Shown: in pieces, positions 12,578 through 23,743 of the stretch
Layout: every line of letters starts with the position of its first letter
Numbering within the stretch: the stretch's first letter is position 1
From: Earliella scabrosa
Taxonomy: Eukaryota; Basidiomycota; Agaricomycetes; Polyporales; Polyporaceae
Length of the DNA: 64,000 bases
Reading direction: 5' to 3'
NCBI GenBank assembly: GCA_022605405.1
Contig: JABYQQ010000012.1
Span: forward strand, 1,364,001 to 1,428,000
The notes under the pieces: model-generated
Seen by the model: the letters and a program-made list of their open reading frames with translations, nothing else
Told to the model about the DNA's origin: nothing
The model's database searches: none
Position numbers and translations under genes: made by a program

Positions 12578-15100
12578 TCAGGCGGAGTCGAGCGTACACT
12601 CGAAGCTGTCCGCGCTGTCCGGGTCTCCGCCCCGGTAGCGGATGACGCTCGGGTACTAGAAGGCAGCAGCGCGTCAGCACAACGACCCCACCGACGACGA
12701 CAAAAGGATGACTGGGAGAAGAGACATACCATGCACAGGGGCCGGGTGAAGCCGATGCCGTTGGCGACGTTGTTGTCGTTGTAGTACACGGCGGTGAGCT
12801 TCTCGGGCGCGACGCCCTCCTCGACCCAGCGGACGATCGCGGCGAGGACGTTGTGCTCCGGGTCGAGCGAGAGCGGGGGCATGTCGTTGGACGCCTGCTG
12901 GACGGCCCCGAACGCGTTCGCGCCGAACCCACCCTGCAACGTGTGCGCGAGCGTCAGCCGATCGTTCTCTACGGGGACAGTCAAAGGAAGGAAGTGGTCT
13001 TACGTTACTGGGGGAGAGGAGATCATGGACGTCAGCGTCGTCTTGGATCGACGGTGGAGCGGCGCATCAAACTCACCAGTGGTTCATTCCGGGAACGGTG
13101 AAGTAGCGGAAGAAGTCGCTGATCTCCATGTCCGTGTTGGCGCGCGTGAACTGGTGCACGGACTCGTAGTAGCGGGTCGAGTAGCCGGGGCTGTTCAGCT
13201 GGTCGGCCCAGCCTATGTATTGGAGCAGCTTCCCGTTGTGCGACGGGCCTGCGAAGGCGGTGAGGTTCGGGTTGATGGCCTATGAGAAGAGCCCCGGTCG
13301 ACGGTTTAGTACAAGTGCTCATGGAAATCGGAGAAGAACTGACGTTGGCCTGCCCAGGGTTGATCTCGTCGGCGAGCGCGAGAATGTCCGCATTGTATTG
13401 GTTAATCTTCCAGTCAGTGTCGCTGCGGAGACAGCGCTTAGTTAAGAGGAGTAAGAACGGAGAATGGGGGGACCCTACTTCATGACCATGTACTGGAAGA
13501 ACGCTCGCCCGATCCTGTATTGGGTCTGTCCGACGACGCCGCGATAGTAGCGGGTCTCTCCTCCGTAGTTGTACCCACTGAAGACGTAGGTCTGGTCGGC
13601 TTCGTAGTAGTCGGCGTAGATGCGGCGCAGGGCGCTGATCTGGTCCCCAGTCAGACAGGTCGACGCGTCCTGGCCGGGGCGACAGGTGAGGGCCTCGGGG
13701 CGGAAGCTAGTGTCACCGTCCAGGGTCGTTAGTCATACACGACAGTCGAAGAACAGCTTGCACACGCACTGGCATACTCGCGGGTCGTTGATGACACCAT
13801 CTTTGACCTGTGACAAACGGAGTTAAGGTGCCATGACGGCGTCAGCTCGTGCCTCCGAGAGAATACCATCAGACGGTTCACGTACGCCGTCAAGAGCGTC
13901 ACACTGCCTCATGACCTCTGGTGCTATTACGTTCAGCCACATGTCCTCCGTCATGAAGTGCGGCGAGGTCGACGGCTGCACATTCAGGTTTTGGTGGAGG
14001 TGCCACGCCTGGATATGTGTCCAATAATTCGCCGGGGCTCCGACCACCTGAGCGCGGTCAGCGCTCTCTATCTGACGCTGCCGGCAGAGACACGGAGACG
14101 TACCACGCCGTCGAAGTCTTCCGGGAACTCCTGTACTTCCTTGAGCCTGTGGTGACGCGCCATCGTGCAAAATTAGCATCGGCCCGCTCAGCGCCCACGT
14201 CACGACGTACCCTTGTCTGCCGCCTGCATGACAGTGGAGGCGGATCGCGGGCACACACGTCAGCGACGATGAACGAAAATAGACGAAATCGATGAAAAGG
14301 GACCGACCGTTGGAGCAGCCCAGATAGTACGACTTGTTCGCCGCGGTCTCGTAGTACTGCTTCACGACCTCCTTACCCGCGAGCACGCTCAAGTGCATCG
14401 CGCGCCAGCCCCAGTCGACTATGGCATTCTGTACACCGCTGCGATGAGAGACGAGGACCATTGGCATCAGCCGAGAGTACTCACGTCGTTATGCGGACCG
14501 GCCCATTCGCCGTCGTTTGTCGTGCCATTGTGACCAGTGTTGGTGGACACCCCGGCAACTGAATCGCGTCCGGTGAGCATATGAAGGGAGACAAGCGACG
14601 GCGGATGATGATGCGAGGTTTCGACATACAGCTTTGGGTGACCGCGATGTGGCCAAGCTCGCCGACGGTGACTAAAGATAATGACGGAGGGTTCAAGTGA
14701 GTAATGGGCGGCCACAGATCCCTCTCTCGTGCGTACCTCCTCCAGACATCCCCCCATTGCCGAAGGTGACGATACGACCATTCCAGTCGTCTGGCAGCCA
14801 GACTTCTGTTAGGGCGAATGATCCTCCCGTGGAATTGGTCGTGATGATGAGCTCGGCCCGACAGAACGCGGGGAGGTCCGTCGTGGTGATGGTCGAGTAC
14901 GGGGTCGTGATGTTCACGAGCGCGCCCGCGTGGTGGTATGTGGCCTTGGTGAGGTCGACGTCGGGGACATCGAGGCGGAAGTTGTCACAGGCCGACTGGG
15001 AACCACCTGCAGCGGCAACTCCGAGTACGAAGCCCAAAAGGCTGAGCGATGAGAGTGGAATCATTGGGAGGAAGTACGGAGATGAACGCGTCTTCGCCAT
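12578..15100 (-). CDS. Tannase / feruloyl esterase family, secreted
   Basis: A serine esterase of the fungal tannase/feruloyl esterase family, predicted to cut ester bonds of phenolic acids in tannins or plant cell-wall polymers. The ATG at 15100 gives MAKTRSSPYF followed by a signal segment (SLSLLGFVLGVAAAGG). Recognisable pieces in order: CDNFRLDVPDVDL, VWLPDDWNGRIVTFGNGG, STNTGHNGT, WGWRAMHLSV, YYLGCSN spliced to GGRQG (nucleophile Ser), VKDGVINDP (acid region), GQISALRRIY-like, VPGMNH (catalytic His) and a last exon YPSVIRYRGGDPDSADSFECTLDSA. Around ten exons. Near 13000, after VPGMNH, no simple single intron keeps the frame into LTLAHTLQGGFGANAFG; a tiny extra exon or a lesion is possible. 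The enzyme suits the lignocellulose lifestyle suggested by the oxalate decarboxylases. Confidence 0.85.
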
Positions 15101-16238
15101 CAGCTTTTGTACCACTGCATAAGGAACAGCAGTGTGGGGTCCCGGACATACCGGCGCCGAGTGACGGAGGGGGCACCCCGTGCTGGCAAGGATCCCCCTT
15201 GAGCCCTTGAGGATGTCTCACGTTCATGACGTCTGCCTTCGTTCGTACGGCGCGCGTCTTGACCGCGATGCGGAAGGATACGGACCACCTCGCTCCTCGA
15301 CGAATAGCATCGTGCAATCGTTCGCCATGTGATGGTCGCGCCGGGACACGTGTAGAAAGAACGCGTCGCGTAACCCCAGATGGAGGAGGGGCGGCGTACG
15401 GAGACTCGACCGCGAATGGGGACCATCACGTCCCCACAACGGAGAGCGTCTGGGCATCGTTCACCATGTGACGGCCTCGCCGGGACACGTGTAGTGAGAG
15501 CGGGTCGTAACCCCAAATGGTGCGGGGCGGCGTACGGAGACTCGACAGCGATGCATTCAAATGTGGCTGACGGAAATGGCTGTAAAATCGGCGTGAGTCG
15601 GCAACGCAAGCCTTGCTGCATGGCTTGGGTATTGATGCCATACGGGAAATTCAAGGAAACTCACCGCCGCTCACGATTTCAACGCTTCTTGCGCCTGTTA
15701 CATTCTGCCGATGTTCTAAGGACCCAAATCGTCACTCCGCTCGAAGGGTCTCAGTTGAGGTTCCTGGAGTCGGTCTGAAGGTCCCATGACTTCGAAAGAT
15801 CATCTGTGACAAATCTGTGCGCTAATGATACCCATCAGTGCATACTGCCAACGGCCTGATTTCCGAAACAGTTGGACGAACAGTCCACCCCCGGGTCAGC
15901 TGGGCCGTGGTCATACTGTTACAAGTGCCGTACAGCACAACACTCATCCATTTGGTCACACTACGTACATGCAGGATAACTCGGGATATGCTTCCGATTA
16001 CGTGTACGACTCACCACTGACTCACCCAACAGACGACTCGTCGGCTGTATCTCGACATGATGGTGCTTCGAACGTGTGTGCGGCAGTCTGTCAGTTATAG
16101 TCAGCGTGAAACTTCGAATACGTGCAGAACAACACGAAGAAAGACAAAAGTGGTTCAGTATGCAGGTTTATCATTCAATGCCGGAGCTCAGCAACAGCTT
16201 CTAGTTGATAATTGATATGTATACTCATCTAGACCGGT
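15101..16238. other. Upstream region of the esterase, with tandem repeat
   Basis: This is the 5' side of the minus-strand esterase gene. It holds the diverged 139-base tandem repeat listed next. Beyond about 15780 I see no gene and no other clear structure. Confidence 0.5.
15318..15546. repeat. Diverged tandem repeat, period 139
   Basis: The ~92-base block at 15318-15410 (TCGTTCGCCATGTGATGG...GAGACTCGAC) recurs at 15457-15546 with scattered substitutions. Shared landmarks are GCCGGGACACGTGTAG and GGGGCGGCGTACGGAGACT. The copies lie 220-450 bases upstream of the esterase start, in what should be its promoter side, and contain CACGTG cores. Confidence 0.85.
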
Positions 16239-17274
16239 GCCGCACCGTCTACACTACAACACAGGGTGACAATACTCACCAAAGGTACGCCCTCCCATCT
16301 CCCACGCTTTCGACACAGCATATCTAATAGTCAGACACGTATCAGTACTGGTGAATAACCAACAGGCAAGCAAAATTCAGAAGGGGTGCCCGAAAGATTG
16401 AGCTGTGGCGGGCATTTTCGGCAGCAGTCATACGAAGACCGTCGTGATGAAAACATCATACGAAGTCGAGATGAAATCGAACTCACTTGGAGCGTTTCCA
16501 GATGTCCGCCATCTTGAAGCTGCTCCCATTGAGCATCTACGATCCTGAGAAAGACGGTGGGTCAGCGTCGCACTATATAAGACATGGGCAGATATGCTCA
16601 GAATATAAAAACAGCCTTGGAATTGTCGTCATGAACACGCAACGTCCTTGGACGTGCGCTCAGGCGGTAACTCCATTGATTGCATCACGGCTGCGCGTAT
16701 GAAGAGAATACTCACCATGGAAGTATGACGAGTTCCAGAGTTGGTGGGTCAAGGGAATCTGCGTCTGGCAAGACATAGTCAGGAACGTAATCCGTAATAT
16801 CATCGAGGAAGCACGGATAGTGGAAGATCAGTGGATTGACAGATAAAGTAAAGCATAGAGCCATGGACTCTCAGATACTCTAGTTTGAATAGTTTGAATT
16901 CATCGCGTCGCGACACCATGGAAGGAGTGACGACATCCGTGGACGAGAACTCACCTCATGTACCGGGTCCACTGCATCCTCTCTCTTGCAGATCACAACA
17001 TCCCAACGCGCACGAGTATATTCTAATGAGAGCAATGAGACGTCAGCTAACTTGCGAGCAGGACGGAGAAGAAACCGATCAGTGTAACTATGACAAAAAA
17101 CTCGCAAGCATCGTGAATGCCGCTTGGTAGAGCGACACCACTCGAGGTAAACGAAGAGTATCATCGCTTCGACAGAACATGCAATAGAGAGAAGCACTCA
17201 CTAGCTCGACCATGCTCGTCGCGACGGACGACGAGCAAATGTTGCCCACAAAAATGTTCGGCGCGTAACTTTTC
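16239..17274 (-). CDS. Putative multi-intron gene, function unknown
   Basis: Five or more minus-strand GTGAGT donors (plus-strand ACTCAC at about 16278, 16482, 16715, 16950 and 17200) each follow a short open exon. Readable pieces in order: SYAPNIFVGNICSSSVATSMVEL, a hydrophobic EFFVIVTLIGFFSVLLA (possible membrane helix), YTRARWDVVICKREDAVDPVHE, a stretch ending near LWNSSYFHG, IVDAQWEQLQDGGHLETLQ and a last piece AVSKAWEMGGRTFDGAAPV before TAG at 16239. I did not find a start codon and cannot join all pieces in phase. It may be a small membrane protein gene or a decayed one. No family recognised. Confidence 0.35.
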
Positions 17275-17474
17275 AGGTGGCCAGTTCAGGGCAGGCTGTT
17301 CACATAGCGCGTGACCGTACGACAGATTGACGCCCTCTGTCTCCCGCCAATCTTATCAGATAGCGACCATGCCCGCGCGGTCATCGTCGGACACAGCGCC
17401 GACAGCTGCCGACTCATCTTGGACGACGCGCTCTGCTTGACTCCGTCCTGCTGCCTCCTGCACGTACTGCCATC

Positions 17475-18788
17475 ATGCGATTACCACAGACCTCTCTTCC
17501 CCACGCTTTCCTACGTCTGTCTCGGCCGCGAACATGCTCAGTGCGGGCGGCGTATTCATCGACTTCGGCGGTCACTCCCGTAGAACTGCACTATGACAAG
17601 GTCGTACCGCCAAACGGTAACGAGCGCGACAAGCCTCTTGTAATCCTACACGGCCTGTTGTACGTTCTATTACCCTTCGAACTCCCAAGCGCGCGCGATG
17701 TGAACGTACGTACAGCGGGACGAAAAGGAACTGGGGATCGTTGTCAAAAGCTTTTGCGAAGGAGCTCGGACGGCCGGTGTACGCGCTGGTATGTCATGCA
17801 ACAACTCACACGCTTGATATGTGTATCAATGGCCTGTTCAGGACCTCCGGAATCATGGAACGTCACCACATGCCGAACCTCATACGTATTCCGCAATGGC
17901 GACAGATGTTCTCCACTTCTGCCGAACGCACAACTTGTCGAACGTCTCCCTCCTCGGGCACTCCATGTAAGTGTAAGCATGGTGAGCATAACTCAAACCC
18001 TATATCACACAAACTCATGCGCGCACGCGTGTACCAGGGGAGGCAAAGTCGCCATGACAGTCGCCCTCGACCCCGAGCTACCTTCGGACCTGCTCTCCCA
18101 CCTCATCGTGGCCGACATCGCCCCCGCGCGAGGCGCGCTCTCCAACGAGTTCAAGGGCTACATCGAGGCGATGCAGAAGATTGAGCAAAGCCAGGTTAAG
18201 TCGCGTCACGAAGCCGACGGTTTGCTGAAGCCATACGAGAAGGTTTGTCTCCCTCGAACCTTGAGCCTCGATGGTACTCAGTTTTGCGTATAGGATCTCA
18301 TGACGCGCGCGTTCCTGCTCATGAACCTCGAACACCCGTCTGCGCACCATCCCCACCCGCTGAAGTTCCGTATACCCGTCGGCCTGCTTGGGAACTCGAT
18401 ACCCGCACTTGGGGACTTCCCCTGGTCACCGGGCGAGCGGACGTTTGAGAAACCAACCCTGTTCATCAAGGGTTCCAAAAGCAAGTACGTGTCGGAGGTT
18501 ACTCGACCTCGCACAATGACGTACTAAGACCTCGTTAGGTACATCAACAGGCATAATCTCGAGACGGCGAAGGCATTCTTCCCGAATATGGTGCTAGAGG
18601 AGCTGCCTACTGGTCACTGGGGTGAGTACGCTTCTCGTACCTTCTTCATGCGGAACTGACGCAGACATAGTCCACTCCGAACAGTATGTCCGAGTCATGC
18701 TCGAAGTCCCGACTCGCTATTTCTAACCTCTGTTTGCAGGCCCAATGAGTTCAAGGCCCTCGTCACAAGCTTCGTCCAGAACCATTGA
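17475..18788 (+). CDS. Alpha/beta hydrolase, ABHD11/IMO32-like, mitochondrial
   Basis: The N-terminus MRLPQTSLPHAFLRLSRPRTCSVRAAYSST is basic and Ser-rich like a mitochondrial presequence. Then come VELHYDKVVPP, PLVILHGLL (oxyanion region), KRNWGSLSKAFAKELGRPVYAL, DLRNHGTSPHAEPHTYSAMATDVLHF and GHSM spliced to GGKVAM. The last pair forms the nucleophile elbow GHSMGG. The end carries PTLFIKGSKSK, NRHNLETAKAFFPN, LPTGHW (catalytic His) and SFVQNH before TGA. This order matches the ABHD11 / yeast Imo32-Eat1 family of mitochondrial hydrolases and acyltransferases. About seven exons join cleanly. The substrate cannot be read from the sequence. It is convergent with the next gene, 168 bp between stops. 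Confidence 0.85.
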
Positions 18789-18956
18789 ATGCATTATAGT
18801 ACCAGGACCAGAACATTATTACGACCTATACATAGAGCATGCTACACCCGTAGACCACGCTAATATAGACGACCCCCATATACCCAAAAGCCTGCCGCAC
18901 AGCAACCCAAAATGCCACATGCCACAACACGAACATAACAAGACGAAATGAGCAAA

Positions 18957-20683
18957 TCACAGCGCAAACGCACAAACGTCCCTCTGCGCAAGACTTTCGG
19001 AAGACAGTTGGCTCGCCACGGGAGGCGCCACCATCAAATCGAGGATATCCTCCACCTTGCGCGACACCGGCTCCGACACCGGCTGCGCCCCAAGGTCAGG
19101 AGAGTCGGCCAGCCCCAGTGCAAGAACATCCTTGGTGCCTGTGAGAACCAGGATCGGGCCAGCACCGATGACAGGCAAGTCCTCGTCGCCCGACTGGGAA
19201 CCAGACCCCGAAGTAGCGATCATCGAGTCGTCCGGGCTCTCCACAAGCACACCCGACTCTCCGAGAAGCGAGATGATGCCGTCGAGCTGCAACTTCTCCG
19301 ACGACGTGCTCGTGTGTCCCGTGCCCGTGATGATGTCGTCATGGCGTCGCACAGAGTTACGTCCTCCGAACGGGAAGGTGTTCGAACGCGAGGGAGTGAG
19401 CGGCCGGGATGGTCGAGAGGCGCGCTGGGCGATGAGCTGGGGCAGGTAGAGGGGGCGGTGCTGTGGAGTTGTTGGCGAGAGGATGGATTCTGCCTGCGCC
19501 CTCTTGATCTCCTGTTGGGCAACCTTTTGTGGGAGTTGCAGCGGGCGATACGGTGACTTCGATTTGACGCCGCTGGGAGGGGCCGTCGAGGCTCTAGTGG
19601 CAGGTTTCGCGAGCAGAGGTTTCGTGCTGCTTGTTGGAGGGCGGACAGTAGAAGAGGTCCGGGTGCGACGATGACGAGTCCCCGAGGCACCGGTAGGAGT
19701 AGGACTGTCACTAGCAGAGCCCAGGATGTCGGAAACACCGATGTAGATCTTGGCCTTGCCGTGTTCCCAGCACTTCTCAGTAGTGTAGTGGCTGCCATCA
19801 GACGGTGGCGGATTCGTGTATATTCTGAGGTCATCCAGCTGAGAGTGGTGCACTGGAGGAACGTCCAACATTGCAGCGTCGTCGAAGAACGAGGGAGAGT
19901 TCTGGCCGAAGGGGTCCTCGTCGTATTCGCGACTGATTGAGGCGTCCAGCTCCGGATCCGGGCGGGACGACAGGCGTATGAAACCGACGACGCGCTGCTT
20001 GAACTCTGCGGCAGTGTCCAGCGTGACGGGAGAACGGGGAGAGAGCGAGCTGGTCATGTCTGAGGTACTTCGCTTCCTGGGCCGCAAGGGAGGGAGCTGC
20101 TTGATACCACGGCGCTGGGCGATCGTACTTGTCACCGCAGCGAGATCGGGAAGCGGTAAGAGGGAGGTGCCGTCCGAGAGGGTCATCCCCTCGGGTGAGG
20201 ATGACAGAGGACCGTTGGCTGGCCAGGAATGAGGAGAATCGGGACGAGTAGACGAGTGGGAAGGCGGCGAGAGCGTGAGCGTAGAGCAACTTGCAGAGGA
20301 ATACACGAGACTAGGAGGAGAGCGGCAGTGACTGCAGTTGCGAGGACAGCAGACCGAACTGTATTCGAGATTGTCAAGGTCGACCATAAGGCGGATGACG
20401 CTCGGTCCTCCGCCCGCAGAACCGGTCATGCTCTTGCTACGATAGGGATCATCTGTACAACACGTACAACATCAACAACCTTGAAAACCCAGGAGAAGTA
20501 ATAGCACTTACCGAAGGAAAGGTCGGAGGTCGGCTCGTAGGGCACAGACCGAACCCTCGACGAGGAAGAGAGCTGGGAGCGGCCGGTCTTGGAGCGTTTC
20601 TGGTCACCTTCCTTCGGCCATGTGATGTCCGGGGGTGGCGAACGGTTGAACAGGTTAGCCACGGCAGCCAGTACGTTCGTCAT
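18957..20683 (-). CDS. Hypothetical Ser/Thr/Pro-rich protein
   Basis: A short first exon (ATG at 20683, MTNVLAAVANLFNRSPPPDITWPKEGDQKRSKTGRSQ) splices near 20510/20440 to one long exon running to the stop at 18957, about 550 residues. The protein is largely disordered: SPRSPVTLDT, RHRRTRTSSTVRPPTSSTKP, LPQKVAQQEIKRAQAESILSPTTPQHRPLYLPQLIAQRAS and an acidic SGSGSQSGDEDLPVIGAGPILVL near the end. Many SP/TP sites suggest a phosphorylated regulatory protein, which is inference. Two Cys-rich positions (CCPRNCSHC) after the splice could bind metal. No family recognised. It is divergent from LSm2, 515 bp apart. Confidence 0.65.
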
Positions 20684-21197
20684 CTTGAGCTGTTGGGCGG
20701 CGTACTGGTTGGGATAGCGGAACGAAAGCAAACGGAGAGCATTGGACTTCGAGGGAACAGACCGGATAGGGCTGTCGAAGGCTGACCGAGGCTGGCTATG
20801 GGGCTGGCATGTCGGGCCAGCCACGGCCTAGAGCACGCAGCTTGCCATTTGTCTCCCTTCCAGCGTTGACGTTGGAGGCTGGAAAGACAAGCGTTGGACG
20901 TTGGACATGGGCTATCCTGGTCCGTCGTGCAGGCGAGGTGCGCTCTGGGAGGACGTTACTCTGCAGGGTGGCGGAGTGAGTGAGGCAACCTCCGGTCGGT
21001 CTCCATGGCAAGTCTGGTTGATACGCAGAGAATGGCGTATGTAGCTGAGGATGCTCGTGGTTGTCAGTTGAGTGTAGAACACACTTCGTCTCATGCTACA
21101 TACGCGAGGGCGCCCGCATAGCGCCGACGTTTTCTTCACCTCCAGCCCTGTCCAGCCTGCTGCAGTTGTCGACTCGTCGCCCTCCTTATCGTTCTCG

Positions 21198-21730
21198 ATG
21201 GTCTGTTCATAGCCCACTTCTGCTGTCCTCGAGGACTCACGCGACCGTCCAGTTGATCTTCTCGGTGTTCAAAACGCTCACGGACCAGAGGGTCACCGTC
21301 GAGCTGAAGAACGACCTCTCCATCACCGGCACCCTCAAGTCGGTCGACCAGTAGGTCTGCCCCCAACCCCCCTCCTCGTGTTTCCCTGACTTGTGAGGTG
21401 AATGAAGGTTCCTAAATATTCGACTGGACAACATCAAGGTTCTCGACGAGGCGAGGCACCCGCACATGGTGCGTGCAGCGTTCCTCCTGCACGACGTATG
21501 CACTGACTCGAAATCGCGCTCGTTCGCAGATGGCAGTCAAGAACTGCTTCATTCGGGGCTCTGTCGTCCGGTACGTTCAACTCCCTGCTGAGCATGTTGA
21601 CACGCAGTTGCTGGAGGACGCAACACGACGAGGTGTGTTCATACTCATCGTTCATGCCCTTCGCTCTGCTCAAGCGGACGTGTCCTACCTTTACCAACGT
21701 CCAGAGGCCGCCGTACAGAACAAACGGTGA
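21198..21730 (+). CDS. LSM2: U6 snRNA-associated Sm-like protein LSm2
   Basis: A core subunit of the Lsm1-7 (mRNA decay) and Lsm2-8 (U6 snRNA) rings. The spliced protein reads MLIFSVFKTLTDQRVTVELKNDLSITGTLKSVDQ (Sm1), then FLNIRLDNIKVLDEARHPHM, then MAVKNCFIRGSVVRYVQLPAEHVDTQLLEDATRR (Sm2, RGSxVRYV). It matches LSm2 along its whole ~95 residues. The first exon would encode only the initiator Met: ATG at 21198-21200, a GTCTGT donor, and the next exon at 21253. The 3' end is uncertain. After EDATRR the frame stays open to 21730, but LSm2 normally ends here, so an intron at the GTGTGT after 21630 is likely. Gene identity is firm. Confidence 0.88.
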
Positions 21731-22102
21731 CAACCTGGCTACAGAGCCCTTGTCCAGACCATCGAGGGGAGTGTCGAAGTCGGCTGCAGGTGCGCTCATG
21801 TTCGACGTGTACTCTATTCCGCACCTACATGTATTCTTTACCATCAACTGCTATCGGTTTCCTTCTCTCTTCACACATTCCAATCCCAATATAACCTCAA
21901 TTACGATTACGGCGATGTGCCAACTATGAACAGGTACGTATACAACGAGCTAACTACTTACCCTACTGCTACTGATACAAGTTCCGGTACAACAAGAGCA
22001 CGAACTAACGAGATACATGACAGATAATGCAAGATGCGGAATATATCACAGCGTCCAAGAGAGCGCAGCTCTCCGGTCGATACGCTCGATCGGCGGAGCC
22101 AA
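21731..22102. other. No gene seen between LSm2 and the next gene
   Basis: A 370-base stretch shared by the 3' sides of two convergent genes. A last short LSm2 exon could lie here. AT-rich segments near 21840-21990 fit 3' untranslated sequence. Confidence 0.45.
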
Positions 22103-23743
22103 TCACTGCGACTTGGTCGAACCTGCGAAGGTGCCATCGGCAAGCATCTTCTTCGCCCGTGTCCTTTGAGACATGCGTCGGGGTGGTGGGATGGCACTAA
22201 GCACCAACTTGGCAGTAACCGCCGCCAACTCGAGCTTCGCCCCGACCTTCGGTGTGGCCTCCATCGGCGTGCCGACTCGTGTGGATTCGTCCGAGGACAT
22301 TGGTGCGCTGACCACAGTGCTCTCAGGAGATGGTGCGGAGACTGGGGTGGAGGGGGTTGAGGAGGTCGACATCGGCTCCACGAAAGAGATGGGAATATCT
22401 TCGAGCGTGGAAGCGGAGGGGTCGATGTAGAGCTGGAGCTGCTCTGCGGTGGTCGTGTCCTTCGTTGCCTTCCCCTTCCCCTTCGGCGCGGCGGCCTTCC
22501 TCGTGCCCTTCGCCTTACGGGCAGGCTTCTTCGACCTCCTCGCAGGAGCCTTCTTCTTCGGGGCCACCGGCACGTCCGTCTGGACATCCACCAAGGCTTC
22601 AGCTTCGCCAGTTTCATCGACCATCTCCACGTCGATCACGACCTCCTCCTGGACAGGGACCTCGTCGACGACCTCGTTGGTGACTTCGTCGGCGACCTCG
22701 ACGGGCAACGACGGTTGCTGGGGTGCCTCCACCACAGCCTTCCTTGCAAGGCGGCAGGACTTCCGTACTTTCGACGTCTCTCCCGATGAAGCCGGCTCGC
22801 CCTGGGTCGCCCTACGGGCACGCTTTGCCTGCGGCGCCTCGACCCCGTCGTCGGCAACACGTTTCTCGTTGGCGTTTGTGGCCGTCTCAGTGGGGTTGGC
22901 AGAGGTCGTGGTTGCGGTCAAGGGTGCGGCCTTTGGGAGGGCCTTCCTCTTATCCCGCTTGGCCTTGAGGACGGATGGATGCGTGTCGGGAGACGGGAGG
23001 TACCCTTTATTGAACGTGGTGACCACGCTTACTGCGTATTCCACGCAGGTCCAAGCTACGCCGCGAGGAACCGTGATCCACTTCGAGGCTATAGTGGAGA
23101 GGGGAAGAAGGTCCTTGTCGGTTGGATGACTACGACATAGAGGGCATGCCAAGCACTCACCGATGACCTCGTTGACCAACCTCGCCGTCGTCCACCTGGA
23201 GTTCTTGGCCCAGAAAGCCCAATGCGCAGGTTGTTGGGGGAAGCAGAAGACGGATAGAGCAGCGAGGGCGAAGATCGCCTTCTTCAGACGCATGGTCGAC
23301 TTGCCTGCGTGCCCGAACTCGACCATCGCGCCCTCGACGTGCTCCAGTACGTCCTCCCAGCTCTTCTCCAAACCCGCCGCCATCCGCTCGCGCGCGTCCT
23401 CTTCTTCGTCGCTGTAGTCGTCATCGGTGTCCCACATGGACGGCTTCTTCTTCCCCTTCTTGGACCGCCTCGGTTTCGGTGGTGTGTGGTCCCGCACGAT
23501 GCCCCCGAGCTCCGCCTTCCACCAGTTCACTCGCCATCCCTCTGCCTCATGCCATGGCGCGGTGTTTGGGAGTGCGGCGTGCGCAGCGTCCGCTTGGAGG
23601 AGTCTGTCGCAGACGTACTGGACGTACCGTGCAACCAGGGGCAGGTCGACGGACAACGTCCCGTCGTCCATTTCCCCAGGACGACCCGGGAGTGGTTGGG
23701 CAAGGCGTACTTCGTACTGGGCGTATGATGGTGCTCCGGACAT
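22103..23743 (-). CDS. Hypothetical nuclear-type basic/acidic protein
   Basis: One uninterrupted 546-codon frame, unusual in this intron-rich window. The N-terminal half looks folded: SYAQYEVRLAQPLPGRPGEMDDGTLSVDLPLVARYVQYVCDRLL, WHEAEGWRVNWWKAELGG, an acidic DTDDDYSDEEEDARERMAAG, then LKKAIFALAALSVFCFPQQPAHWAFWAKNSRWTTARLVNEVIGECLACPLC. The second half is disordered, alternating basic clusters (AKRARRATQ, KKKAPARRSKKPARKAKGTRKAAAPKGKGKA) with acidic VDEVPVQEEVVIDVEMVDETGE. Multiple nuclear-localisation-type clusters point to a nuclear, perhaps DNA- or chromatin-bound protein; that is inference. No known domain. Confidence 0.75.
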   Translation of the reverse strand: MSGAPSYAQYEVRLAQPLPGRPGEMDDGTLSVDLPLVARYVQYVCDRLLQADAAHAALPNTAPWHEAEGWRVNWWKAELGGIVRDHTPPKPRRSKKGKKKPSMWDTDDDYSDEEEDARERMAAGLEKSWEDVLEHVEGAMVEFGHAGKSTMRLKKAIFALAALSVFCFPQQPAHWAFWAKNSRWTTARLVNEVIGECLACPLCRSHPTDKDLLPLSTIASKWITVPRGVAWTCVEYAVSVVTTFNKGYLPSPDTHPSVLKAKRDKRKALPKAAPLTATTTSANPTETATNANEKRVADDGVEAPQAKRARRATQGEPASSGETSKVRKSCRLARKAVVEAPQQPSLPVEVADEVTNEVVDEVPVQEEVVIDVEMVDETGEAEALVDVQTDVPVAPKKKAPARRSKKPARKAKGTRKAAAPKGKGKATKDTTTAEQLQLYIDPSASTLEDIPISFVEPMSTSSTPSTPVSAPSPESTVVSAPMSSDESTRVGTPMEATPKVGAKLELAAVTAKLVLSAIPPPRRMSQRTRAKKMLADGTFAGSTKSQ

